Positions 33,615 through 42,580 of a stretch of 64,000 nucleotides of DNA are shown here, piece by piece (the first letter of the stretch is position 1; the number at the start of each line of letters is the position of its first letter). The notes beneath the pieces were generated by a model. That model was not told the origin of the DNA, did no database searches, and saw only the letters and a program-made list of their open reading frames with translations. Source of the DNA: Streptomyces sp. KL109B (GTDB lineage: Bacteria; Actinomycetota; Actinomycetes; Streptomycetales; Streptomycetaceae); assembly GCF_030766935.1 (NCBI RefSeq), contig NZ_JASERL010000003.1:558001-622000 (forward strand), in the 5' to 3' direction. Position numbers and translations under genes: made by a program.

Positions 33615-34412
33615 ATGGCGAAGGCAGCGCGGATGAGCGTCTGGCTCGATGCCGCCGACAACACGGACGGTGGCGCCGCGGAGCCGAGGCCCAGAGCGTC
33701 GCGCGGTCGCCGCGCCGAGCAGCCGAGCGGCCTCGACCGGGAGCGGATCACCGAGGCGTCGGTGAAGCTGCTGGGGGCGGAGGGCCTCGCCAAGTTCTCG
33801 ATGCGGCGCCTCGCGAACGAGCTCGGCGTCACCGCGATGTCCGTCTACTGGTACGTCGACACCAAGGACGACCTCCTCGAACTCGCCCTCGACCACGTCT
33901 TCGGCGAGCTGGACATCCCCGACACGGACGCGGGCGCCGAGGATCTCCCGGACTGGCAGACCCAACTGCGCGAACTCGCGGCGACGTACCGGAAGTTGCT
34001 GGTCCGCCACCCCTGGATCTCGCCGCTCGTCGGCAACTACCTCAACATCGGCCCGAAGTCGCTGCTGTTCTCGCGCGCGGTCCAGCGGGTCATCGCCCGC
34101 ACCGGCCTCACGCTGGCCCAGCAGCGCGGCGCGGTCTCCTCCGTCTTCCAGTTCGTGTACGGCTACGGCACCATCGAGGGCCACTTCCGGCAGCGCTGCG
34201 CCGAGGTGGGCCTCACCCAGGACGAGTACTTCCACAAGGCGATGGCCCAGTTCAGCGTCCCGGCCGAAATGGCGGACGACTTCCAGCACGCCGAGCGGAT
34301 GATGGAGGCCGTGGAGGAGGGCGGCGACGTCGACACGATGCGCGACATGGACTTCCAGGTCGCCCTGGACCTCCAGATCGCCGGCATCGAGTCCTTGGTG
34401 GCCCGCGGATAG
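33615..34412 (+). CDS. TetR/AcrR-family transcriptional regulator
   Basis: A 265-residue regulator with an extended, charged N-terminus (1-38). The HTH is ITEASVKLLGAEGLAKFSMRRLANELGVTAMSVYWYVDTKDDLLELALD, and a TetR_C-type ligand domain (VFGELDIPD..., LLVRHPWISPLVGNYLNIGP) resembles the drug-responsive TetR class. It probably represses the MFS gene through the palindromes at 31947-32010. GGAAGGAA precedes ATG 33615. Confidence 0.88.
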   Translation: MAKAARMSVWLDAADNTDGGAAEPRPRASRGRRAEQPSGLDRERITEASVKLLGAEGLAKFSMRRLANELGVTAMSVYWYVDTKDDLLELALDHVFGELDIPDTDAGAEDLPDWQTQLRELAATYRKLLVRHPWISPLVGNYLNIGPKSLLFSRAVQRVIARTGLTLAQQRGAVSSVFQFVYGYGTIEGHFRQRCAEVGLTQDEYFHKAMAQFSVPAEMADDFQHAERMMEAVEEGGDVDTMRDMDFQVALDLQIAGIESLVARG

Positions 34413-34465
34413 ATCAAGCCTCGCCGGCGTTTGAGGCGCGGGGGCCGGGGCAGCGCCCCGAGGCC
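34412..34465 (-). repeat. single unit of the dispersed GC-rich repeat
   Basis: One copy (CAAGCCTCGCCGGCGTTTGA followed by the GCGGGGGCCGGGGCAGCGCC hairpin) in the gap between the convergent tetR and PPOX genes. It is in opposite orientation to the 28.1 kb array. Confidence 0.8.
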
Positions 34466-34481
34466 GCGACGCCGTTGCCGG

Positions 34482-34943
34482 TTACGCCAGCCGCGCCGGG
34501 AACCCACCCGTGGCAACGGGCCCCCACTTCTGAGGCGTCACCCGGATAATCGACTTCCCCTGCTTCCGCATCGCCTCGCGATACTCGTCCCAGTCCGGAT
34601 GCTCCCCCGAGATGCACCGGAAGTACTCGACGAGCGGCTCGACGGAGTCCGGCGAGTCGATGACCTCCGCCACCCCGTCGACCTGCACCCACGGCCCGTT
34701 CCACTCGTCGCTGAGCACGACGAGACTGACCCGCGGATCCCGCTTCGCGTTCCGCGTCTTCGCCCGCTCCGGGTACGTAGAGACAACAATCCGCCCGTCA
34801 CCGTCGACCCCGCAGGTCAGAGGTGAGGCCTGCGGGGTGCCGTCGGCGCGGGCGGTGATGAGGAGGGCGCGGTGCCGGGGACGTACGAAGTCGAGCAACT
34901 CGTCGAGGGACACACGGGTGTTGGTCGCGATGTTCGGAGCCAT
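34482..34943 (-). CDS. PPOX-class pyridoxamine-5'-phosphate-oxidase-like (F420/FMN) protein
   Basis: A 153-residue split-barrel protein (FVRPRHRALLITARADGTPQASPLTCGVDGDGRIVVSTY; KTRNAKRDPRVSLVVLSDEWNGPWVQVDG). This is the actinobacterial F420-dependent type, with the conserved TYPERAKTRNAKRDP phosphate-binding region. The substrate is unknown. ATG 34943 is chosen over 34952 because it begins the conserved APNIA sequence. Confidence 0.82.
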   Translation of the reverse strand: MAPNIATNTRVSLDELLDFVRPRHRALLITARADGTPQASPLTCGVDGDGRIVVSTYPERAKTRNAKRDPRVSLVVLSDEWNGPWVQVDGVAEVIDSPDSVEPLVEYFRCISGEHPDWDEYREAMRKQGKSIIRVTPQKWGPVATGGFPARLA

Positions 34944-35000
34944 GCCCCGCACCCTAGGCGCTCTTCGTTACAGAGGAGCCCTTTACAGAGGAGCCCTTCG

Positions 35001-35819
35001 CTACATCTGCGGCAGCGCGTCGCCCTGCACGGCCTGGATGTCGAGCTCGACCTTCAGCGTCGCGCCGATCGCGGCGATGCCGGCCTGCACGACCTGGTTG
35101 TAGTTCATCGCGAAGTCCTCGCGCTTCAGCTCGGCCGTCGCCTTGAACGCCGCACGCGTGCCGCCCCACGGGTCGGCGCCGGTGCCGAGGTAGCTGAGGT
35201 CGAGGTCGACCTCGCGCGCCACCCCGTGCAGGCTCAGCTCGCCGTGCACGGTCCAGCGGTCGGTGCCCGCCGGGTCGATCGCGGTGGACCGGTAGGTGAT
35301 CTCCGGGTACGTCTCCACGTCCAGGAAGTCCGGGGACTTCAGGTGGCCGTCGCGCATGCCGTTGCCGGTGTCGATGGACGCCGACTTGATGACGGCCTCG
35401 ACCCGCGACTTCTCCGGGTCCTGCGCTATGTCGATACGGGCGGTGAAGTCGGTGAACCGCCCGTGCACGGACGTGATCCCGAGGTGCTGCGCCGTCGCGG
35501 CGACCGAGGAGTGCGCCGGGTCGACCATCCACGGTCCCGGCGGCGGCAGTTCGGCCCCGCCCTGTCGGTGCAGCACGATGCTGCCCACGTCGGCCCGCCC
35601 GCTCGCCGTCACCATCGCGGTGGACGCGGCGGGGGCATAGCCGACGGCGGTCACGATCACGGTGTAGGGACCGGGGGCGAGCTGGGCCGGGTCGTGCACG
35701 GCGCCCTCGTCATCGGCCTCGGCCCGCAGCACCTGCGAGCCGGTCATGTCGGTCACCGTGACGACGGCGTGCGGCAGGGCCCACCCGTCCCGCGTGCGGA
35801 TCCGCGCGCTCAGTCCCAT
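35001..35819 (-). CDS. YceI-family protein with N-terminal carboxypeptidase-regulatory-like domain
   Basis: A 272-residue protein. Residues 1-90 form a beta-sandwich (AVVTVTDMTGSQVLRAEADDEGAVHDPAQLAPGPYTVIVTAVGY) of the carboxypeptidase regulatory-like/PEGA type. Residues ~95-270 are a YceI lipocalin-like barrel (WMVDPAHSSVAATAQHLGITSVHGRFTDF...FLDVETYPEITYRST...GVAREVDLDLSYLG), a family that binds polyisoprenoids. There is no signal peptide. The same regulatory-like domain occurs three times in the MFS protein upstream, which suggests a joint function. Confidence 0.85.
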   Translation of the reverse strand: MGLSARIRTRDGWALPHAVVTVTDMTGSQVLRAEADDEGAVHDPAQLAPGPYTVIVTAVGYAPAASTAMVTASGRADVGSIVLHRQGGAELPPPGPWMVDPAHSSVAATAQHLGITSVHGRFTDFTARIDIAQDPEKSRVEAVIKSASIDTGNGMRDGHLKSPDFLDVETYPEITYRSTAIDPAGTDRWTVHGELSLHGVAREVDLDLSYLGTGADPWGGTRAAFKATAELKREDFAMNYNQVVQAGIAAIGATLKVELDIQAVQGDALPQM

Positions 35820-36029
35820 GCTTTTGCTCTCCTAGCTCAAGTTCATACGTACGTAGAGGCGGGCTGGTCATCGCTCCCTCTACGTGGACGGGCCCCGGTC
35901 GGCGTGCGTCTCGGCCGTCCCCTGCCGTTGGCGACGCCGCCGGGTCCGGGGCCCATTCTCACAACCGGGCCTGTGTGCTTCACGTCCGCTCAAAGCGCGA
36001 ACCACACGTTCAGGTAGGCCCGGGGTCAA

Positions 36030-38555
36030 CTACTCGCCGGGGTGCGCGAGTTCGATGTCGTGGCCGTCGACGCCACTGCCGTTCACGCTCAGCCCGGTGG
36101 CCACCGGCGGGTAACCGGTCGCGATGACCGTGTACTCGCCGCCGTCCAGGTCGGTGAAGGCGTACGCGCCGTCCTCGCCGGTGGTGGCGGTCGCGACCAC
36201 GTTGCCCGCGGCGTCCACCAGCGTGACCCGCGCGTCGTTCAGCGCGCGGCCCGCGGCCCGGATGGTGCCCTGGACCTGGGAGCCGGAGTGCAGGTCGATC
36301 TCGACGCGGGTGACGCCCGTGCCATTGACCTCGACCGGCAGCGCGGTCGGCCGGTGACCCGGCGCGTTCACCGCGACGGTGACCGGGCCCGGAACCAGCT
36401 CGGCGAAGGTGAACTCGCCGCCCTGGCCGGACTGGCCCGTGGCGAGCACATCGCCGCGCACGTCGGTGACGATGACCATCGCCCCGGCGACCGGCGCCTT
36501 GGACTCGCTGGCCCGCACCACACCGGTGAGGCCGCTGGTCCCGCTGAGCAGGATGTCGTACGTGACCGGGTCCTCGCCCACGAGGACCGTGGAGGCCTGC
36601 GGCTGGTAGCCGTCGGCCGAGGCGATCAGGACGTAGGAGCCGGCGCCGGGGGCGTCGACACCGTACGAGCCGTCGCCCTGGGCCACGGCGCGGCCGAGCT
36701 GGCGGCCACCGAGGGAGATCAGGGTGACCGCGGCGCGCGGCACCGGGGCGGACTCGGCGCCGCGGACGAACCCGCGGACCGGGGTGCCGCCGCCGACGGG
36801 CGCGTCGCCACCGGCGGAGGCGACGGCCGCCAGGCGCTGGGTCTGGGTGTCGGCCGCGGGCTCACCCGCACCGACCAGGCTCGGAACCGGCTCCGGCGCG
36901 GGGGCGGGAGCGGGGGCAGCGGCCTGGGCCGGGGCGGCGGCGGGCGTCGAATCGCCCTGTGCGGCCTGCTCGAGGGCTCCGGTGGTACGCAGGGGAACCT
37001 CCTTGATGAAGATCGTGGCGATGACCGCCAGGAACGCGATGGGGGCGACGTACAGGAAGATGTCGGCGATGCCGTGCCCGTACGCGGCCTCCAGCCAGTT
37101 GCGGATCGGGCCGGGCAGCGAGTTCATGTCCGGAAGCGAGCTGCCGCCCATGGACTTGGCGGCCGCGGCCCGCGACTGCGGGTCGAGATCGCCGATCGAG
37201 TCCTTGGCGTAGTGGCTGATCCGGGTCGACATGACGGAGCCGAGCGCCGAGACGCCGACCGCACCTCCGAGGGACCGGAAGAAGCTCACGGTGGAGGACG
37301 CGGAACCGAGGTCCTGGGGGGCGACCTGGTTCTGTGTGCAGAGCACGAGGTTCTGCATCATCATGCCGACGCCGATGCCCATCAGCGCCATGAAGATCGC
37401 GATGTGCCAGTACTCGGTGTCGTAGCGCATGGTGCCGAGCAGACCCAGACCCGCGGTGAGGAAGAGACCGCCGGCGACCAGCCACGCCTTCCACTTGCCG
37501 GTCCGCGTGATGATCTGGCCGGAGACGGTGGACGAGACGAACAGGCCACCGATCATCGGGATCGTCATGACACCGGACATGGTCGGCGTCTTGCCGCGCG
37601 CCATCTGGAAGTACTGCGAGAAGTACACGGTGCCCGCGAACATCGCGACACCGACGAACAGCGAGGCGAGCGAGGCGAGGGTGATGGTGCGGTTCTTGAA
37701 GAGCCGCAGCGGGATGATCGGCTCGCTGGCCTTGGCCTCGATGAGCAGGAAGATCAGCGCGAGCACGATCGCGCCGCCGACCATCGTGTACGTCTGCCAC
37801 GACAGCCACTCGTACTTGTCGTCGGCGAAGGTGACCCACAGGAGCAGCAGGCAGACCGCGGCGGTGATGAAGAAGGCGCCGGCCCAGTCGGGCTTCACCT
37901 TCCGCTTGAGCACCGGCAGGTGCAGGGTCTTCTGCAGCACGATCAGGGCGATCAGCGCGAAGGGCACACCGACGAACAGGCAGTAGCGCCAGCCGAGCCA
38001 GTCGGTGTCGGTGATGACGCCGCCGAGCAGCGGACCGCCGACGGTCGCGACGGCGAACGTGGCGCCGAGGTAACCGGAGTAACGACCGCGCTCACGCGGG
38101 GCGATCATGGCGGCCATGATGATCTGAGCCAGGGCCGACAGACCGCCGGCGCCTATGCCCTGGATGGCACGGGCGGTGATCAGCATCCCGGGGTTCTGCG
38201 CGAACCCGGCGACGACCGAACCGACGACATAGACCAGCAGGGCCGTCTGGACCAGGGCCTTCTTGCTGAATATGTCGGCCATCTTGCCCCAGAGCGGCGT
38301 CGTCGCCGTCATCGCGAGCAAGGAGGCCGTGACCACCCAGGTGTAGGCCGACTGGCCACCGTTCAGGTCGCCGATGATCTTCGGCAGGGCGCTGGAGACG
38401 ATCGTCGACGAGATGATGGCGGCGAACAGGCCGAGCATCAGCCCGGACAGCGCCTCCAGGATCTGTCGGTGCGACATCGCCGCCCCGCCTTCGGGGGCGG
38501 CCCCTGAGTGCTTGGGATGGCTGCCCCGCACACCGGCCGGTGTGGTTGTTGCCAT
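36030..38555 (-). CDS. DHA2-family MFS transporter with C-terminal carboxypeptidase-regulatory-like domains
   Basis: An 841-residue fusion. Residues ~25-530 are a 14-helix EmrB/QacA-type transporter (FAAIISSTIVSSALPKIIGDLNG; GKMADIFSKKALVQ; RAIQGIGAGGLSALAQIIMA; TDWLGWRYCLFVGVPFAL). An Ala/Pro linker follows, then three to four ~80-residue beta-sandwich repeats (RGFVRGAESAPVPRAAVTLI; LTGVVRASESKAPVAGAMVI; VQGTIRAAGRALNDARVTLV) ending SGVDGHDIELAHPGE. Such a tail is unusual on a transporter. It lies 20 bp after a MarR gene and probably exports a toxic compound sensed by it. Confidence 0.9.
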   Translation of the reverse strand: MATTTPAGVRGSHPKHSGAAPEGGAAMSHRQILEALSGLMLGLFAAIISSTIVSSALPKIIGDLNGGQSAYTWVVTASLLAMTATTPLWGKMADIFSKKALVQTALLVYVVGSVVAGFAQNPGMLITARAIQGIGAGGLSALAQIIMAAMIAPRERGRYSGYLGATFAVATVGGPLLGGVITDTDWLGWRYCLFVGVPFALIALIVLQKTLHLPVLKRKVKPDWAGAFFITAAVCLLLLWVTFADDKYEWLSWQTYTMVGGAIVLALIFLLIEAKASEPIIPLRLFKNRTITLASLASLFVGVAMFAGTVYFSQYFQMARGKTPTMSGVMTIPMIGGLFVSSTVSGQIITRTGKWKAWLVAGGLFLTAGLGLLGTMRYDTEYWHIAIFMALMGIGVGMMMQNLVLCTQNQVAPQDLGSASSTVSFFRSLGGAVGVSALGSVMSTRISHYAKDSIGDLDPQSRAAAAKSMGGSSLPDMNSLPGPIRNWLEAAYGHGIADIFLYVAPIAFLAVIATIFIKEVPLRTTGALEQAAQGDSTPAAAPAQAAAPAPAPAPEPVPSLVGAGEPAADTQTQRLAAVASAGGDAPVGGGTPVRGFVRGAESAPVPRAAVTLISLGGRQLGRAVAQGDGSYGVDAPGAGSYVLIASADGYQPQASTVLVGEDPVTYDILLSGTSGLTGVVRASESKAPVAGAMVIVTDVRGDVLATGQSGQGGEFTFAELVPGPVTVAVNAPGHRPTALPVEVNGTGVTRVEIDLHSGSQVQGTIRAAGRALNDARVTLVDAAGNVVATATTGEDGAYAFTDLDGGEYTVIATGYPPVATGLSVNGSGVDGHDIELAHPGE

Positions 38556-38575
38556 GGGATTCCTTTTCTTACTTC

Positions 38576-39094
38576 TTACGCGGGTGTACGGGTGGTGGCC
38601 TGAGCGGTCGACCCGGGGGTCGGCTCAGTGGCGGCCTGCGGAACCGTTGCTCGGGACCCCGTCGTACGGCAGTCGCCGAAGCTGTCGCGCAACCGCGTCA
38701 TGAGGACGATCAACTGATCGACCTCGTCGTCGGACCAGTCGCTCAGCCGGTCGGCGAGCAGTTGGGTGCTCCGTTCATTGAGCAGGTCCATCTGCTGCGA
38801 GCCTTTTTCGGTGAGGCTGAGGATGCGCGAGCGTTTGTCGGCGGGGTCGGGATGGCGCTCGATCCAACCGCGGTCCGCGACGTGTGCCACGTGCCTGCTG
38901 GCCACGGACACGTCCACGGCGAGCAGCTCGGCCATGCGGCTCATCCGCATGTCGCCGTAGCGCCTGAGCAGGGTGAGTACCGCGGCCGAACCGGTCGGAC
39001 AGTCGTGCGGCAGGATCCGCGCCATGTCCCTCTTGACGGCTCCGAAGGCGCTCATCTGTCGCGCCAGCTCGTCGTAGTGACGTTGTGCGGCCAC
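38576..39094 (-). CDS. MarR-family transcriptional regulator
   Basis: A 172-residue winged-helix protein (AVLTLLRRYGDMRMSRMAELLAVDVSVASRHVAHVADRGWIERHPDPADKRSRILSLTEKG). The DxRxR-type wing DPADKRSR is intact. GTG 39094 has AGGAGG seven bases upstream, while the open frame extends to 39214. It is the promoter-proximal gene of the group with the MFS transporter and probably regulates it from the palindromes at 39124-39166. Confidence 0.87.
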   Translation of the reverse strand: MAAQRHYDELARQMSAFGAVKRDMARILPHDCPTGSAAVLTLLRRYGDMRMSRMAELLAVDVSVASRHVAHVADRGWIERHPDPADKRSRILSLTEKGSQQMDLLNERSTQLLADRLSDWSDDEVDQLIVLMTRLRDSFGDCRTTGSRATVPQAATEPTPGSTAQATTRTPA

Positions 39095-39123
39095 GGCACC
39101 TCCTGACCAAAAGATCTTTATTT

Positions 39124-39166
39124 GTTGCTTAGGGCAACCATAGAAGCGGTTGGTTGCCGCAGGCAA
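39124..39166 (-). promoter_or_regulatory. paired palindromes upstream of the MarR gene
   Basis: GTTGC-TTAGG-GCAAC (39124-39138) and TTGCC-GCA-GGCAA (39154-39166) share TTGC/GCAA half sites. Their centres are about 29 bp apart, close to three helical turns. This fits a MarR dimer binding two sites on one DNA face. Confidence 0.6.
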
Positions 39167-39291
39167 ACGAAAAGGGGTGGTCGCGGATAAAATCGCGGCA
39201 AAGATCGCGTGCAAATCAGTAAAGTCGCAGCTCAGCTGGTGTGCGCCCGGACTGTGGCGCCGTTCACTGCAATTCGCTAGGGTCCTGCCCC

Positions 39292-39504
39292 ATGGCTAAC
39301 AACCCCCAAGGCCCCGGCCCCCAGGGCAACCCCGACCCCGCGGGCAACACCCAGATGTTCCGCGCCTTCGTCGACGAGCAGCCTCAGGGGCGCCGCCAGG
39401 CGGCGGCCGCCCCCGCGAAGTCAGGACCTGGCGCAGGCCTGATCATCGGCATCGTGCTCGCGGTCATCGTGGTCGCGGCAGTGGCCTGGCTGGCGTTCAA
39501 GTAA
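39292..39504 (+). CDS. small tail-anchored membrane protein
   Basis: A 70-residue protein. Residues 1-45 are Pro/Gly/Gln/Ala-rich and hydrophilic, and the C-terminal LIIGIVLAVIVVAAVAWLAF helix is followed only by Lys. That makes it a tail-anchored protein with its N-terminus in the cytosol. I do not recognise a function. It is divergent from the MarR gene. Confidence 0.65.
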   Translation: MANNPQGPGPQGNPDPAGNTQMFRAFVDEQPQGRRQAAAAPAKSGPGAGLIIGIVLAVIVVAAVAWLAFK

Positions 39505-39531
39505 CTCAAGTAAGGCTTCTTCTACTGGAGT

Positions 39532-40332
39532 TCACTCCCAGTCGACGTCGACGTCCTTCGTCTCCAGGCGCATCCCCAGCGGGACGCGCCAGTCGTCGAC
39601 ACACACGGTCCACGTCTTCCGCTTCTGCTCCCCGGCCCCGATGGGCACGGGGAGCTTCTTGGTGACGTCGATGGTCGCCCAGTCGATGCCCAGCGCGCCG
39701 ATGACGTGCGTCTCGAACTTCGCGGTGCCCGAACGCACGGCGCTGCCACCGGAGTTGCGCAGGGTCAGCGTCACGTCCTGACACCAGCGCTTGTCCGCCT
39801 TCTTGAGGTCGGGGTCGCCGACGAGCTTGAGCTCGGCGGGCCCTGAGGGGGCCGAGGGGCCCGAGGAGGCGGTGTCCCCGCCGCCGGATCCGCCTGAGCC
39901 GCCGGAGCTGCCTGAGTCACCCGAGCCGGCGGTGTCGTCGTCGGGGGCGGTGGACTTGGGGGGCTTCCCGGTGGCGGACGGTGTGCCGCTCTCGCCCGGA
40001 GTGTCGCCGAGCGGCGGGGTGGCGCTGCCGCCCGCGCCCGGGGCGTCTTCCCCGGCCCTGCCCTTGGCGCCCTTGTCCGACGTGCCCTTGCCGGACGAGC
40101 CCGGGGCGCCGGGCGTCGGCGAGTCCAGCGGTACGAGCTCCACCTTGCCGGAGGGCGCGACCCGCTCGCCCGGCTTCGTGGGCGCCGCTCCCGCCGCGCC
40201 CACGGCCACGTATTTATCGGGCCCGTCGCCACCGTCGAGGGCGACGACGGCACCCGCGCTCGCGCACACCACGGCGACCGAAGCGGCCCCCACGGCGGCC
40301 TTCCTGTGACCGAGCAACCAAGTCCGCAGCAT
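39532..40332 (-). CDS. membrane-anchored or secreted protein of unknown function
   Basis: A 266-residue protein with an N-terminal signal/anchor (HRKAAVGAASVAVVCASAGAVVAL). A ~110-residue Gly/Ser/Pro/Thr-rich linker leads to a ~90-residue C-terminal globular domain with two Cys (WCQDVTLTLRNSGGSAVRSG and KTWTVCVDDWRVPLGM), probably disulfide-bonded, of beta-sandwich type. The linker suggests crossing of the cell wall. A palindrome lies 13 bp upstream of the start. Confidence 0.65.
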   Translation of the reverse strand: MLRTWLLGHRKAAVGAASVAVVCASAGAVVALDGGDGPDKYVAVGAAGAAPTKPGERVAPSGKVELVPLDSPTPGAPGSSGKGTSDKGAKGRAGEDAPGAGGSATPPLGDTPGESGTPSATGKPPKSTAPDDDTAGSGDSGSSGGSGGSGGGDTASSGPSAPSGPAELKLVGDPDLKKADKRWCQDVTLTLRNSGGSAVRSGTAKFETHVIGALGIDWATIDVTKKLPVPIGAGEQKRKTWTVCVDDWRVPLGMRLETKDVDVDWE

Positions 40333-40344
40333 CGCGCCAGTGTG

Positions 40345-40361
40345 TCTGACGCTCCGTCAAA
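40345..40361 (-). promoter_or_regulatory. 17-bp palindrome upstream of the membrane-anchored protein gene
   Basis: TCTGACG-CTC-CGTCAAA is a 7-3-7 near-palindrome. It has the same half site and spacing as TCTGACG-GAC-AGTCAGA at 4600-4616 before the igr-like operon. On the minus strand TTGACG could also serve as a -35. Confidence 0.5.
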
Positions 40362-40402
40362 TCGGAAGCCCGTAAAGAGCTTTCGGTTGGCTCGGTCGGT
40401 GC

Positions 40403-41350
40403 TCAGTCGGCGATCAGGCCGTCCCGCAGCTGCGACAGCGTCCGCGTGAGCAGCCGCGACACATGCATCTGCGAGATGCCGACCTCCTCGCCGATCTGCG
40501 ACTGCGTCATGTTGGCGAAGAACCGGAGCATGATGATGCGGCGCTCGCGCGGCGGCAGCTTGGCCAGCAGCGGCTTGAGCGACTCCCGGTACTCGACGCC
40601 CTCCAGGGCGCTGTCCTCGTAACCGAGCCGGTCCGCGAGGGAGCCCTCGCCGCCGTCGTCCTCGGGGGCGGGGGAGTCCAGGGACGAGGCCGTGTAGGCA
40701 TTGCCCACCGCGAGGCCGTCGACCACGTCCTCCTCGGAGACGCCGAGCACCGCGGCGAGCTCCGGGACGGTCGGCGAGCGGTCCAGCTTCTGGGAGAGCT
40801 CGTCGCTGGCCTTGGTCAGGGCGAGGCGCAGCTCCTGGAGGCGGCGCGGCACCCGCACCGACCACGAGGTGTCCCGGAAGAAGCGCTTGATCTCACCGAC
40901 GACCGTCGGCATCGCGAAGGTCGGGAACTCCACGCCGCGTTCGCAGTCGAAACGGTCGATCGCCTTGATCAGACCGATCGTGCCGACCTGGACGATGTCC
41001 TCCATCGGTTCGTTGCGACTGCGGAACCGGGCCGCCGCGTAGCGCACCAGCGGCAGGTTCAGCTCGATCAGGGTGTCGCGGACATAGGCCCGCTCGTTGC
41101 TCGTCGCCGATTGCTCGTCGAGCGTGGCAAGACGCAGGAACAGGGAGCGGGACAGGGTGCGGGTGTCGATGGCCCCTGAGGTCCGAGGCGTCCCGGGCAC
41201 CTCTGGGCTCTCGGCGGCCTGGGCCGGAACCGAGGCGGGAAGAGGAGCGTCGATCAGCGCGGCAGGCGTCTGCTCGCTCATGTCGTCGGTCGCGGCGGAC
41301 GCGCCGGGCGTGAGCGTGAGCACCTTCGAGCTGCCCTGGTCTGCGGACAT
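40403..41350 (-). CDS. sigN: SigB/SigF-subfamily RNA polymerase sigma factor, SigN-type
   Basis: A 315-residue sigma factor. After a ~60-residue variable N-terminus it has region 2 ([42 protein letters not shown]), region 3 ([23 protein letters not shown]) and region 4 ([41 protein letters not shown]). The start [14 protein letters not shown] and the position next to a sigF-type gene match streptomycete SigN, which acts in sporulation of the subapical stem. The start is ATG 41350. No anti-sigma gene is adjacent. Confidence 0.85.
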   Translation of the reverse strand: MSADQGSSKVLTLTPGASAATDDMSEQTPAALIDAPLPASVPAQAAESPEVPGTPRTSGAIDTRTLSRSLFLRLATLDEQSATSNERAYVRDTLIELNLPLVRYAAARFRSRNEPMEDIVQVGTIGLIKAIDRFDCERGVEFPTFAMPTVVGEIKRFFRDTSWSVRVPRRLQELRLALTKASDELSQKLDRSPTVPELAAVLGVSEEDVVDGLAVGNAYTASSLDSPAPEDDGGEGSLADRLGYEDSALEGVEYRESLKPLLAKLPPRERRIIMLRFFANMTQSQIGEEVGISQMHVSRLLTRTLSQLRDGLIAD

Positions 41351-41420
41351 GCCACCCCCTTGAGGTCGCGGACGGTCGCGGCGGACGCTCCCGTCAGGTA
41401 AGAGCGCAGCCTCCACCTGA

Positions 41421-41446
41421 ATACCGGACGTGGGGCCGCGCCAAAC
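41421..41446 (-). promoter_or_regulatory. candidate sigma-F/B-type promoter for sigN
   Basis: On the minus strand GTTT (41443-41446) and CGGTAT (41421-41426) are separated by 16 nt. This resembles the GTTT-N(14-16)-GGGTAT pattern read by this sigma subfamily, so autoregulation or control by a relative is plausible. It lies 71 bp before the sigN start. Confidence 0.5.
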
Positions 41447-41460
41447 GCCGTTCCAGCAGA

Positions 41461-41503
41461 ATGTCACATGTCGGCAACACGCTGTAGTGACATGTCGACA
41501 TGT
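41461..41503. promoter_or_regulatory. nested palindromes between sigF and sigN
   Basis: ATGTCAC (41461-41467) pairs with GTGACAT (41487-41493), and the perfect palindrome ACATGTCGACATGT spans 41490-41503. ACATGTCG-type half sites occur three times in 45 bp. Located upstream of sigN, they look like an operator for an unidentified regulator. Confidence 0.55.
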
Positions 41504-41596
41504 ATGGGATGGATCGGTGCAGGAAGCAGGGGGTGTGGCGGAAGGTGGCGCGGATTCTGGCGCGAATGCGCCGTGCGCGCTGTCTACCCGATCGAG

Positions 41597-42409
41597 CTAG
41601 GCATCGATCCTGTTTGCGGAACGAAGTCGAGCGAAGCTGCGGGCGAGGAGCCTTGACACATGCATCTGTGAGACACCCAGTTCCGCGCTGATCTGAGATT
41701 GCGTCAGATTGCTGTAGTAGCGCAGCAAAAGGATCCGCTGCTCGCGCTCGGGCAGCTGTACGAGGAGGTGGCGGACGAGGTCGCGGTGCTCGACGCCGTC
41801 CAGCTCCGGGTCCTCGTAGCCGAGCCGGTCAAGGAGCCCCGGCATCCCGTCGCCCTCCTGCGCCGCCTCCAGGGACGTCGCGTGGTACGAGCGCCCCGCC
41901 TCGATGCAGGCGAGCACCTCGTCCTCGCCGATCCGCAGCCGCTCGGCGATCTCGGCGGTCGTCGGGGAGCGCCCGAAGGCGGTCGTCAGGTCCTCGGTCG
42001 CGCTGTTGACCTGCACCCACAGCTCGTGGAGGCGGCGCGGTACGTGGACGGTGCGGACGTTGTCCCGGAAGTACCGCTTGATCTCGCCGACGACGGTCGG
42101 CATCGCGAAGGTCGGGAACTGCACGCCGCGGTCCGGGTCGAAGCGGTCGATGGCGTTGATCAGGCCGATGGTGCCGACCTGGACGACGTCCTCCATCGGT
42201 TCGTTGCGGCTGCGGAAGCGGGCCGCGGCGTAGCGCACCAGCGGCAGGTTCGCCTCGATCAGGGCGCCGCGCAGCCTGGAGTGCTCGGGGCTGCCCGCCG
42301 GGACCTCCTTGAGCTGGGCGAAGAGGACCTGGGTCAGAGCACGGGCGTCGGCGCCCCTGCTCTTCGCGGGCGTGGGCGGTGCTTCTTGAGGCGCAGTACT
42401 GGCCGGCAC
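41597..42409 (-). CDS. sigF: RNA polymerase sigma factor SigF (sporulation)
   Basis: A 270-residue sigma factor starting at GTG 42409 ([14 protein letters not shown]), with GAGGTGGAG upstream. The frame itself extends back to a TTG at 42448. Region 2 is [42 protein letters not shown] and region 4 is [41 protein letters not shown], ending [10 protein letters not shown] as I recall for Streptomyces SigF. SigF acts late in spore maturation. It is closely related to the adjacent SigN, probably by duplication. Confidence 0.87.
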   Translation of the reverse strand: MPASTAPQEAPPTPAKSRGADARALTQVLFAQLKEVPAGSPEHSRLRGALIEANLPLVRYAAARFRSRNEPMEDVVQVGTIGLINAIDRFDPDRGVQFPTFAMPTVVGEIKRYFRDNVRTVHVPRRLHELWVQVNSATEDLTTAFGRSPTTAEIAERLRIGEDEVLACIEAGRSYHATSLEAAQEGDGMPGLLDRLGYEDPELDGVEHRDLVRHLLVQLPEREQRILLLRYYSNLTQSQISAELGVSQMHVSRLLARSFARLRSANRIDA

Positions 42410-42474
42410 GGTCAACTCCACCTCTGTTTCCGTCAACTCATCGGTCAAAAGCGGTCATAGCATCACAAGACATG

Positions 42475-42487
42475 TGCACTGTGTGCA
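42475..42487 (-). promoter_or_regulatory. palindrome upstream of sigF
   Basis: TGCAC-TGT-GTGCA lies about 65 bp before the SigF start codon. It is a possible regulator site in the sigF promoter region; no regulator is assigned. Confidence 0.35.
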
Positions 42488-42538
42488 AGCACCGCATAAC
42501 TACGTGTTGATGGGTCGGTTGGGGTGCGAGACGCACGA

Positions 42539-42567
42539 AAGCCCCTCACCGTTCCGGTGAGGGGCTT
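42539..42567. terminator. hairpin between the Dabb gene and sigF region
   Basis: AAGCCCCTCACC and GGTGAGGGGCTT enclose GTTCC, a perfect 12-bp stem 13 bp after the Dabb stop codon on the minus strand. Confidence 0.8.
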
Positions 42568-42580
42568 CGGCCGCGGCGGC

